Assembly (NCBI GenBank): GCA_009733575.1
Contig: ML769939.1
Span: forward strand, 1-17,360
Length of the DNA stretch: 17,360 bases
Reading direction: 5' to 3'
Source: Gymnopus androsaceus JB14
Taxonomy: Eukaryota; Basidiomycota; Agaricomycetes; Agaricales; Omphalotaceae
The translations under genes and the position numbers were made by a program. The notes below the pieces were generated by a model, which saw only the letters and a program-made list of their open reading frames with translations, had not been told where the DNA came from and searched no databases. Positions within the stretch are counted from its first letter, which is position 1. Every line of letters starts with the position of its first letter. This document shows, piece after piece, positions 7,035-15,784 of this stretch.

Positions 7035-9861
7035 ATGTCTACTGAAGCTGCTCAATCTCAGCCACTTTCTAGAGAGCAAGCTCTCCCCAGTCGTTCCGCC
7101 AAACGGGCCGCCGACGATGGTTGGATCCCAGATAAGACGCGGGCTGTCGCGGGACCTGATCAGGAAATGCTTGATGCAGTATGGTTATCTCCTTATACAT
7201 TTGGCAATGCTGACAGGCATCATCGCTAGGAGCGCAAAGCTAGAAAATCCTTGCAGGAACAAGTTAAGATGCTCACGGATCGGAACCAGTATTTGGCGTC
7301 TCTCGTTGACAAAAATAATACCGATATCCATTGCTTCAAAAACGAGAAAGCTAGCCTCGAGGATCAGTTGGCGAAGCTGGTGAGTTGTCCCTGGAATTTG
7401 CTCCGCTGCATGTATTGATTTCAGAATCCAGCGCGACGAAATAGACTGTGCCGATGTCGATCAAGGTCTTAGAGAGGTTTGTTGTTCATATCTATCGTCT
7501 TTGCACTATATCAAACCTACCCCTCAAAGGTGGCCCAAGAGAAAGTTTTAGAGGAAATGGTCAGCCCCGAGATTTATTTATTCCAATTTTTGGTTACATT
7601 ATTCCAACAGCGTGAACAAACGAAGGTGGAGATTGAGAAGATTGTCAGTTATCCATCCTGTTTATTAATGCGAGCGGTTATAACGATTCTTTAGATTTCC
7701 GAAGCCCAGGAGCGACTCAACACATCGGTTAGTCAGAGAACTATCTATTCCAATATCAGGTTTCACCTTTCGACAGCATCAAGAAAGGGAAACCGCCATT
7801 CGAGAGAAGGAAGCTGCTATCTCGGACAAGAATCAGGCTCTTAATGAGAAGGCTGCGACTATTCAAGAGAGCGAGAAGAATATCCAAGACTTGGTTAGTC
7901 ATTGATCTCTGCTTATTATTAGATCTCATAACACTCCTTCAGGCTGCTGACCACATGAAGCAGGTAGAACAATTGGTAGATTTCAATCTGTTTCCTTATT
8001 TCCTATCTCGCTTATTTTATATTCGAACAGAATCAAGCCAAAGAAGCGGCTGAAGCAGAGTTGGTCAGTTATATTAGTCCTATCTTGACTCATGTCTTAC
8101 CAGTATGATCAGCGGAAGATGCGAGAGCCAGCCCAGGTTTGTGTTTCCTTTTGCGGTGATTATTAACTTGTGTTAGTTGACCCGCTTTTAGTCCTCTGGC
8201 GCCAAGGAAGAGCTTGAAAAAATGGTTAGTTCCAGTATATCTTCCCAGCTCTTGTGTTACTTACATTCAAATAGCGTCTAGAGAAGGAAGCGGCTCTTCA
8301 AAAGATGGTCAGTACTGATATCATCTTTCCTTCAAGTCTCATCGGATTATTAGAGAGAAGCGCGACAGCAAGCCGAGCGAGAAAAGGTACATGTTTCCCA
8401 CTGGTGCTTATTTACATTGCGTAGTTGACATGCTTTCACCGAAGGCTGATTTCGAAACCGAGGTGGCCAATTTGCGGAATCGGTTGAAGGACCAGTCGCC
8501 CAAAGGAAAAACCCCTCAATCTCAATCAACGGTTGAGGACCATGACATGGATGCAGACGATGAAAGCTCTGGCCCCTCCTTCCGCTCAAAAGCCCCCGTT
8601 GACGACATATCAGCACTTCTAAAACAAACCCTGACTGATTTTTTGGCCGAGCAAGCAAACCAGCCTAACAATTCGTCCCAAGGTCGTAAGGGTAAGAAAC
8701 AGTCTTCCCTCAAGGTTGGAAGTGTTGCGTATAACCGGAAGGTCAAGAAGAGGGGATTGGCAGCGTTGTCCAAAGAGCAGGAACAAAAGTGGAGAGTATG
8801 TTGCGTTGCAGTGCTAATGCTTCAATCGTTCACATTTTACTTCATTTAGAGCCTCATTCGTACCTGTTTTTGCTTTGTCACCAACACAAACGGCGTCAAT
8901 GCATTCCAAGATTATCGACCTGTTGATGCTGGCATTGTTATAGCGTACGAAAATGCCAAAGGTCCTGGTCCCAGTGTGGGAGAAGGTACTGGATACCTAC
9001 TCTACTTTGGCGACGGTTGGCGGCAAGCCCAGTGGAATCAGACCGTCGTCGCGAATCTGGTCTCTTATATCACTTCCCAGCATATTTCACGGAACGTGGA
9101 GGGATATTTGGCTACAGAGGCAATAAATGCATATGTGTGGGAGCTCTTCCAACAAGCCCGTACCTCCTATAGGAAGGACAAACCTCGTCTCCGCGAAGAA
9201 GGAGATCGCATTGAGACTCAAGTAGAGGCGAACCACAGGGCACGGTCATACACCAACCAGAGGCGGAGGGATAACTATTCACATTCCCGGAAGTCGTGTG
9301 TGAGTTTTTTTTTTTCTTTCTTCTTTCTTTGTTTCTCAGCCGCTAATTGCTGCACAGAAATTCGATAAACGGATGGAAGGAGTGGCTATGATCCTCAGTC
9401 AACCCAATCTATCAGCCTCTGACAGAAGGAAATGGGAGAAGGTTGAATTCGCCCTCCGTGAACTTGGAGCCCAGGGTCAATCTTCTGAAGAGAGCGATGC
9501 GGAAAGCATGGAACATCAGCTCAATGTCACCGTTCCATACTTCCGACGCCGCATCTTAGGCCCTGTTTTCCATGAACTTGATGAGAAAAGCAAAGAGTTG
9601 CAGAAGCAACAGGCCAAGCAGACTGGTCAGCGCTCACGATCCCGACCCTCCATCCGCCGTGTCAGGACTCAAAACAGAAGTGAACGAACGGTTGTGCATG
9701 GTTTGCCTAGATCGTTCTATCACCGTCGATACATTGAAAACTTGACTCCTGCTGTTCTCCAGTCGCTAGAGATTAATGGTGGTCGAGCAGAGGAATCACA
9801 GAGTCTTGATCCATGGGCTAAGACACTGCAGACAGATTCAGACACAGGAGACGAGCAGTAG
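7035..9861 (+). CDS. Coiled-coil protein of unknown function built from microexons, 684 aa, 16 exons
   Basis: Exons: 7035-7178, 7230-7379, 7432-7476, 7530-7559, 7611-7643, 7695-7727, 7777-7893, 7943-7975, 8031-8063, 8104-8136, 8192-8224, 8275-8307, 8354-8386, 8445-8795, 8850-9299 and 9358-9861. All 15 introns are GT-AG, 40-58 nt, and all in phase 0. Residues 1-48 are polar (MSTEAAQSQPLSREQ). Residues 49-250 form a charged coiled coil, mostly supplied by 33-nt exons. Residues 251-367 are acidic and disordered, then basic. Residues 368-517 look globular (YRPVDAGIVIAYENAKGPG, GYLLYFGDGWRQAQWNQ). The last exon is charged, with RKWEKVEFALRELG and a conserved-looking GLPRSFYHRRYIENL at about 632-646. 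I recall similar GLP-x-x-FY tails in large Agaricomycete families of unknown function; that is memory, not a search. For the last intron the acceptor at 9339 would also fit and add six residues, but a CTAAT branch-like site before 9357 favours the later one. No stop or frameshift is present, so it looks functional. Confidence 0.85.
7530..8386 (+). repeat. Array of symmetric microexons, ~83-bp exon-plus-intron period
   Basis: Exon starts are at 7530, 7611, 7695, 7777, 7943, 8031, 8104, 8192, 8275, 8354 and then 8445. The steps are 81, 84, 82, 166, 88, 73, 88, 83, 79 and 91 bp, so the 166-bp step is about two periods. Eight exons are exactly 33 nt and encode 11 residues each, for example REQTKVEIEKI, AADHMKQVEQL, SSGAKEELEKM and RLEKEAALQKM. 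Most end in TTG or ATG directly before a GTTAGT or GTCAGT donor. Residues 8 and 11 of the unit are mostly hydrophobic, the pattern of an 11-residue (hendecad) coiled coil. The regular period suggests origin by tandem duplication of one exon-intron unit. Confidence 0.8.
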
Positions 9862-10159
9862 AAGGAGTACAGGGGCATTATACACACTCATTATCGACTT
9901 TAACTTATTTAACGGGACGGTGAAATGGGCCATATACTGTACTCGTAAATTCAGCTATTCTTCACATTATCAGGCATTGATATTTATATACTGATTTTGG
10001 ATGCTCGAACTTCCACCAAAACAATAATTCATTAGTTTACTCAATATATATTATATATGGCCAGCTCACTTCAATCTTAATTGAGGAGGGAACACTAGCC
10101 GTCATGAGTTGAAGCTCCTGGTCCGCAACAACCTTAAACTACAGTGTTTCCAAGCTGCT
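9862..10159. other. 3' flank of the microexon gene, no gene seen
   Basis: The sequence is AT-rich (for example the TATATATTATATATGG stretch near 10045), fitting a 3' untranslated end and spacer. I see no further feature. Confidence 0.5.
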
Positions 10160-10803
10160 ATGTCCGGGCTCACAGGGAACCAGTACTCTCAGACGTAGAT
10201 GCAGACAAAGAACTCGAAGTTCGCGTACTGTTTGTGGTCGTTCATGGTAAAACGCATGAGTCGGCTGCGCTTCCGAGATTTAATACCATTACCCCTCAAC
10301 GCCATAATGGCCGAAAGTATGTCTTCATGTTTTTCCTTCGAGCGACCCGATTCTGAAGAAGGTCTTCCAGTGCCATTGTACCTCGGTGCTAGCAGAACTT
10401 GTCGCTGCTCCATCCCAAGCCACAATACTACGCCTAGATGACAGTATGACCATCCTGAAGAAGAATTAGGATCTTCCGAATCCTCTTTGCCGGTCCAAGG
10501 GAAACGAACGATCTTGGCTGCTCCATCATCACTTCCGCCTACACCCGCTAGAGCGCGAGACTCGTTCCTGTCCTCGCAATCAACCGGAATCCATCCTGTT
10601 GATCCAGCTTCAGTCATCTCACCCTAGCTCACTGGATATCTCTGCGGTATAGCACCACCTGCGTTGTTGGAGGACGATACAGATGCTCCTTCAGAATCAG
10701 AACCCCAGTGTTTGATCGAAACTGAAACCAATCGCATACGCTCAATGCGGTTGTTCATGCGAAAACGCATCCAAGCCACAGGTACCCCTCAGCGATGTAA
10801 TAG
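10160..10803 (+). pseudogene. Coding-like Ser/Pro-rich fragment, interrupted
   Basis: From an ATG at 10160 one plus-strand frame reads protein-like text with stops at 10196 (TAG), 10439 (TGA) and 10625 (TAG). It includes MAESMSSCFSFERPDSEEGL, PVQGKRTILAAPSSLPPTP and APPALLEDDTDAPSESEP. The composition matches the disordered protein encoded farther right, so it may be its upstream part, either decayed or containing introns I cannot place. The minus strand carries an uninterrupted 142-codon frame over 10189-10617, so the coding strand here is not certain. No domain is recognised. Confidence 0.35.
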
Positions 10804-12546
10804 CCAAAATCCGAAGGAACCTATGAGTCCTTCATTTGGGAGACTGGAGTGGAACAGCCCGCGATGTTGGAGAAGAGGTTGTTGAATGGGGAGCTGTCTC
10901 ATGAAACGGAAATGGCGAGGAAGGGTTTAGTTCTGAGCAGAAACGGGTGGAACGGCGGACCCCGATGTCCTTCGATGAAAAATATGAAGAGTCGAGGTAG
11001 TTCGGATTCTAAACAGACAAGGAAACCCTCGCTCCCTAATAAAATAATCGAAAAGATGACGAGTCAGAAATGGAGAAACAAGTTGATCAAAATCCATGCA
11101 TCTCACAACTTCTTCTCTTCCCTCTTAACGATCCCGCCGCCATCGCTACCAGCGATCAACTGTCATCCGTACCCTCGATATACCTTGAACAACTGCGCTC
11201 AAATCCCTTCAACAAAGTATGTTGTCTGTTCATCCCGTGCTTGTCCGCGACCCGTTGTGTCCGAGTCCCTTGTAATTTGCTGGTGTCGTCAAATTCGGTG
11301 AAGTATCTGTATAAGGACCACTAGCATCCAGAGCATAGGGCTCCCTTTCAACCTCTCTTGGGATCGGGCCAATATCCGTCGACGCTTTATCCGGTCAAGA
11401 ATGACAAGACCGCGGTGGTTGGCGTTCGAATTTCGGGGTCAGGAGGCCTTTCCCGTACTGCACGGGAGACTCAGCGCAAGCTGAATCATTCTATTATCGT
11501 AAAATGCACGGAGAACGAAAGATAAACGAAGCTCTAGCTGAACTCGCTAGATTGGGCAAACTGATTGTTGGTAAAGGCCCGTCGGATCCTGATCCAGCGA
11601 AAACCAGGCGACGAAGACGAAGACGAAGACAATAAGGATGGAGATTATGGTTCGGCTTCTAGTCGAACGAGAACCTGCACTAAATCCAAAACCGCATCCA
11701 CCTCCGATTCGACAAACTCGAGAGGAAAAGACCAATTCAAACTGGATATTCTCGTCAAGACGGTAGAGAACATGCATATCTTACTGGACAAGGTTGGGAG
11801 GCTCGAAGCTGAGCTGAAGGATGCCAAGGCGGTCAAGTGTAGCAAGTGCATTGCGAGTGAGCTTGCGGGACCGGAGATGGATGCGGCAATGACGAAGAAC
11901 AAGTGGAAGCGTCATGCTGAACCCGTGGCTAACACGGAGGAAGACCAGAGAAGGCGCAGAGTCGCCCTACCATCAATTTCATCATGGCTTCCAGACTCTT
12001 ATTCCTCACCAGATGCCTTTACCTCCCATCATGGCCGTTCTCCTTTCGGTACACTGTCGCCTCGAACAATACCTTTCGACACTCAGATGCCGCTGCCTGC
12101 GTCTTACCTTCCCTCACCTCCCTCATCGACGCAGTTCGCTCCCTCGGTCTTGACTTCATCGGGTGCAATGCCTGTCTTGGAGCTGGGCCTGTCGAGTGTT
12201 CCAGGAGCTTTTAATTCAGCTCCTCCCTCCTCCGTGCCTCCTTTGGCAGACTCTGCTTCAATGTTTCCGGTGTTTCGAGAAAGGTTGGGATCCACTACAT
12301 CCACTAGCACTAGTGGCCGGGATAAAATCCCTTTCACTGCCCGCACACCGCAATATGAGTCCACTGCATCTTTGCTGTTGCATATAAGCTCGTCGCCTCC
12401 GGTCTTTACAATGGCAAGGACTAGAAAGAACTCAATGTTGGAAAGGGTAGAACCTATGTCGACGCCTATGCCGAAAATATAGGTCTGTGGATATGGACGA
12501 CCTCATAGAAGAGGAATATTGGCATTCCACTGAGAGGTGGGAGTAG
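10804..12546 (+). pseudogene. Long disordered protein gene, probably degraded (or very intron-rich)
   Basis: Successive protein-like blocks on the plus strand lie in changing frames. They are PKSEGTYESFIWETGVEQ (from 10804), SSEQKRVERRTPMSFDEKY (about 10930-10990), SEMEKQVDQNPCISQLLLF onward (about 11060-11216), HPEHRAPFQPLLGSGQYPS (from 11325), RKINEALAELARLGKLIVG (to about 11570), and a 290-codon block to 12476. Some joins are credible introns: 11217-11324 (GTATGT...ACTAG, phase 0) and 11571-11607 (GTAAAG...ACCAG, 37 nt, phase 1). Others need a lesion, such as a TGA around 10903. The main block starts with an acidic DEDEDED run, has a short coiled coil (LLDKVGRLEAELKDAKAV), a CSKC pair, then a long Ser/Pro-rich tail. 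One surplus A in the AAAA at 12474-12477 truncates it; one base shifted, the reading continues as SVDMDDLIEEEYWHSTERWE to a TAG at 12544. Family unknown. Confidence 0.5.
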
Positions 12547-12701
12547 TGATTGAAAGAGAGTGCATCAATTTGTAATCCAAAAAGGATTTATGGCCAAACA
12601 CAAGCATGCACAGACCTTACCCAAGCACACACAACCTTGATCTGAAATTCCTTCTTGCACTAGCTCAACCATCCTCATCTCTACTGTTATCACTTCTTTC
12701 C

Positions 12702-13135
12702 ATGCCTTGCATTCGGGGACGTACAATCAGGGAGGCCAGGAAGCGGCGCAACCAGATCTATTCAAAAGTGAGTGTCTCCAATGCCGATGAATAGAAGGGA
12801 GAATTCAACCGAATCTAGGGTGCAAAGAATGAATTGCGAACACTCATAATTGCTGTGAAGAAGCAGAAGTTGGAGCTGGAAAGGTTCATGGACGACGGCT
12901 CGCAAGAGGTACGTTACACGCGCCCATCTGCGAATTGTATGCTAAAAATTTATTTGCGGTGCAGTATCAGAGAAAAGTCTCGACATTGAACACGTTGAAA
13001 CTTCAGCTACTCGCCACACGTCCATCCCTCAAAACTACTCGGGAATGGTTTATAATTTGGCTGTCGGTGAGTGGCTACATCGAAATTTGCATCACAAAGA
13101 TTGAGCACTTTTTATAGCTGTTAGCTTCTATCTAA
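12702..13135 (+). CDS. Small basic coiled-coil protein, 91 aa, four exons
   Basis: Exons are 12702-12767, 12819-12908, 12965-13066 and 13118-13135. Introns 12768-12818 (GTGAGT...TCTAG), 12909-12964 (GTACGT...GTGCAG) and 13067-13117 (GTGAGT...TTATAG) are 51-56 nt and all in phase 0. The protein starts MPCIRGRTIREARKRRNQIY, very basic. It continues with NELRTLIIAVKKQKLELERF, a likely helix or coiled coil, then STLNTLKLQLLATRPSLKTT, and ends LLASI before TAA. All three splice pairs keep one frame, which is hard to explain by chance. No family is recognised; the size and charge suggest a nucleic-acid-binding or partner-binding helical peptide, which is inference. It lies 155 bp behind the degraded disordered gene on the same strand, and could be a tail of that gene rather than its own unit. 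The final 18-nt exon is the weakest part. Confidence 0.6.
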
Positions 13136-13384
13136 ACCAGCTCGACTGTGTCCTCTATCCCTACCTTGCAATTTGATGATCCGTTCTGCTATTTCGATGA
13201 TTTTTCAAGTCCGTGAACTTCTGACGCGCCGACGCATCTGCGTCAGGCCCGAGACACAGTGGCAACTTTTCACCTTTGCTGATATATATTTGTTCATTCA
13301 ACATTTCATCTTGTCCAAAATCTCGCCTGAAAACCCTTCTTTCAGGGTATCTTTCAGTCTTCATCAGGAAAAATGGTCTGGGCC

Positions 13385-13639
13385 CAGGGCTGACCTTAGG
13401 TTGACCCACAATGACTTGAAGAGACTTAAGGGAACCTCAGGATACCTAGGTCTCCTAGGTCACCTAGGTTGCCCAGACTGCCTCAGTTTCTTTGAGGTCA
13501 TCTAGGTTGCCTAGGATTTAGGGATAAACCTTGGGAATTTGAGGCAACCTGAGTAAACCTGAGTAAGCCTGAGTAAGCCTGAGCTGACCTGAGGAACCTG
13601 AGGTGACCTGAGGTAGCCTAGGGTAGCCTGGGGTAGCCT
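13385..13639. repeat. 10-bp-period array, left part
   Basis: Units related to CCTGAGGTAG or CCTAGGTTGC follow at 10-bp steps. The period is cleanest at 13541-13640, where GAGTAAACCT, GAGTAAGCCT, GAGTAAGCCT and GAGCTGACCT stand in a row. The left half is more degenerate and richer in the palindrome CCTAGG. The array is interrupted at 13640 by the solo LTR and resumes after it. Confidence 0.75.
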
Positions 13640-13644
13640 GGAAG

Positions 13645-14388
13645 TGTTATATCCATGCTATCATCACCGATCATTTCCGACACTTACCGCCGATTTCCGA
13701 TCATTTGCCATTGATCAATCAACCTTTTGATGCAACTACTGTTATATCCCTACAATCATCACCGCTCATTGCAGACGTCCGACACTCGCTGCCGATCATC
13801 GACACTTGCCGCCGATTTCCGATCAATCGCCATCGATTGATTGACATATCGATCTGATAGCTGCCCTTTACCTTCGGAAACATCCCTATCATGTTTGGAC
13901 ACACTTTCTGATACTTATTGTTTTATTCCTCTTATATTCTTTTGTCTTTCTTACTGAATTACTTTATTGTTATACTTACTGAATACACTCCCAGATATAT
14001 ATTACTTATTGTTCTTTACATTTATCCGTTTATCCGAACTCACTAGTATTTAAGTAGTATACCATGTACCATAACTTTAGTTCGAAAATCAACTTAGCCT
14101 AGCTGATCTTCTCTATTCTTATTTCCGACATCTCCGCTGATCAATCGATCGACATTGCGATCGATTTGCGATCGACTTGCGGCTGTGCGTTTGCTCCGCT
14201 CCGCCCTTCTTCCACTCCTTTCCTCTGGGACACATTACAGTGTGTTAAGGGTGTTGCTAATAGCTTCGCCAAGTCCCGTTACTTCAAAGGTCCAACCCAG
14301 GTCATCGATCGATCGACATCGGTCGATTCCCACGATCGATTTGCGATCGATTTCCCGCCGCTTCGATCTGGGCTGCACGGGCTTAACA
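13645..14388. mobile_element. Solo LTR of a retrotransposon, 744 bp, with 5-bp target duplication
   Basis: The element begins TGTTATATCC and ends GGGCTTAACA, so its ends are TG...CA and form a perfect 5-bp inverted repeat TGTTA/TAACA. It is flanked by the direct repeat GGAAG at 13640-13644 and 14389-14393, a 5-bp target-site duplication as made by LTR-retrotransposon integrases. On both sides the flanking DNA is the same 10-bp-period array. No reverse transcriptase, integrase or primer-binding site is present, so this is a solo LTR left by recombination between two LTRs. A TATTTAAG at 14047-14054 may be its TATA box. Internally the first ~95 bp are tandemly repeated: a second TGTTATATCC starts at 13740. 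The last third is rich in CGATCGAT. Confidence 0.75.
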
Positions 14389-14460
14389 GGAAGACCCAAG
14401 GTGACCAGGGTCACCAGGGTCACCAGGGTAGCCTAGGTTCCCTAGGTCATCATAGGTTTA
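14389..14460. repeat. 10-bp-period array, right part, beginning with the LTR target duplication
   Basis: After the GGAAG duplicate (14389-14393) the 10-bp period continues as GTGACCAGGG, TCACCAGGGT, CACCAGGGTA and GCCTAGGTTC. It is the continuation of the array that ends at 13639. Confidence 0.7.
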
Positions 14461-14862
14461 ACCCCTTTTTGCTGATGTTGCTTGATTTATTGCTTTTCAG
14501 GCCATTTTTCAGATGTACTGATACTAAATATTTCACTTTTCCCGATTCGCCGTGTGATATATAGTGTATCATTCTCCATTTCAGTTGCTGTGAAAGTTTT
14601 TGATTCAGCCTTTTTTTCGTTTTAACCGAACACTCCATTGATATGTACATTATCAGTAAACTAAATTGGTTAACTGAAGAATCAAATTTCTTTCAGCTTT
14701 TCCCTCATGAGCGATTTTTTATGCGAAAGTTGCTAAATCAAGAAGTATTTCGTTCGAGCGGATTTTTTTGTACTTTTGGCGTGAGGTGGATGAAGAAGGC
14801 TTGTAGTATATATATATATGTAGAAACATGCAATTTTTTATCTACACTATTATCTATGTATG
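14461..14862. other. AT-rich spacer, no gene supported
   Basis: About 400 AT-rich bases, with a TA dinucleotide run at 14806-14819. Short frames occur on both strands but lack motifs and splice structure. Confidence 0.5.
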
Positions 14863-15622
14863 TTAAGATCCAGTTACCTTGTTACCTGAGAATCCCACAT
14901 AGTCAGTTGAATGGGATATCCAGTTACTGTGTTATGTGGGAATCCCACATACTCAGGTGGGTGGGATATCCACCTACCTTGCTACCTGGGAATCCCACAT
15001 ACTCAGTTGAGTGGGATATCTAGCTACCTTGTTACCCGGGAATCCTACATAGTCAGTTGAGTGGGATATCCAGCTAGCCTGTTACCTGGGAATCCCACAT
15101 AGTCAGTTGAATGGGATATCCAGTTACTGTGTTATGTGGGAATCCCACATACTCAGGTGGGTGGGATATCCACCTACCTTGCTACCTGGGAATCCCACAT
15201 ACTCAGTTGAGTGGGATATCCAGCTACCTTGTTACCTGGGAATCCCATATAGTCAGTTGAGTGGGATATCCAGCTAGCCTGTTACCTGGGGATCCCACAT
15301 AGTCAGTTGAATGGGATATCCAGTTACTGTGTTATGTGGGAATCCCACATACTCAGGTGGGTGGGATATCCACCTACCTTGCTACCTGGGAATCCCACAT
15401 ACTCAGTTGAGTGGGATATCCAGCTACCTTGTTACCTGGGAATCCCACATAGTCAGTTGAGTGGGATATCCAGCTAGCCTGTTACCTGGGAATCCCACAT
15501 ACTCAGTGGAGTGGGATAACCAGCTACCTTGCTAACTGGGAATCCCACTTACTCAGTGGAGTGGGATATCCAGCTACCTTGCTAACTGGGAATCCCATAT
15601 ACTCAGTTGAGTGAGATATCCA
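14863..15622. repeat. 50-bp satellite with a 200-bp higher-order repeat
   Basis: GGGATATC recurs at 14913, 14963, 15013, 15063 and so on to 15563 with an exact 50-bp step; degraded units stand at both ends (14863, 15613) and one GGGATAAC at 15513. Four monomer types A, B, C and D occur in fixed order three times (from 14913, 15113 and 15313). The three A monomers are identical, with CAGTTACTGTGTTATGTGGG, and so are the three B monomers, with CACCTACCTTGCTACCTGGG; C and D differ at a few bases. So the unit amplified last was the 200-bp tetramer. Every monomer has two imperfect dyads, GGGATATCC and TGGGAATCCCA. Confidence 0.92.
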
Positions 15623-15780
15623 ATTCCTGAAAGAAGACCATGGATGTTCCATGGGTCCCCCATGCCAGGACCCCGGACACTTGGGTGATCCCAGATGGGA
15701 TATCCAAGCGATCCCATTTGGGATATCCAGGGGATTTGACCCCTCTTAGGGCCAACTATTGGGTCAAAAGTTGAGCCTAA
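15623..15780. repeat. Cluster of short inverted repeats next to the satellite
   Basis: Several hairpin-capable dyads follow the array: CCATGGATGTTCCATGG (15638-15654), ATCCCAGATGGGAT and ATCCCATTTGGGAT (about 15689-15723). The last two end in GGGATATCCA, the same core as the satellite monomer, so this may be diverged or ancestral satellite sequence. Confidence 0.5.
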
Positions 15781-15784
15781 CAAG

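Noticed and set aside
9301..9330. Poly-T run as a retroposon tail
   Set aside because: It lies inside an intron between a GTGAGT donor and CAG acceptors and is simply its pyrimidine-rich part.
8850..9861. The C-terminal part of the microexon gene as a transposase or TET/JBP-type enzyme
   Set aside because: Such genes are common near Agaricomycete repeats, but I see no catalytic DDE or HxD motif in the translation.
10189..10617. Uninterrupted 142-codon minus-strand frame
   Set aside because: Gly/Asp-rich text is the usual shadow of a Ser/Pro-rich plus-strand reading, and the neighbouring blocks are on the plus strand. Not fully excluded, so noted in the feature.
14863..15622. CRISPR-like regular spacing of a 50-bp repeat
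   Set aside because: No unique spacers lie between repeats; units are contiguous and the genome is eukaryotic. It is a satellite.
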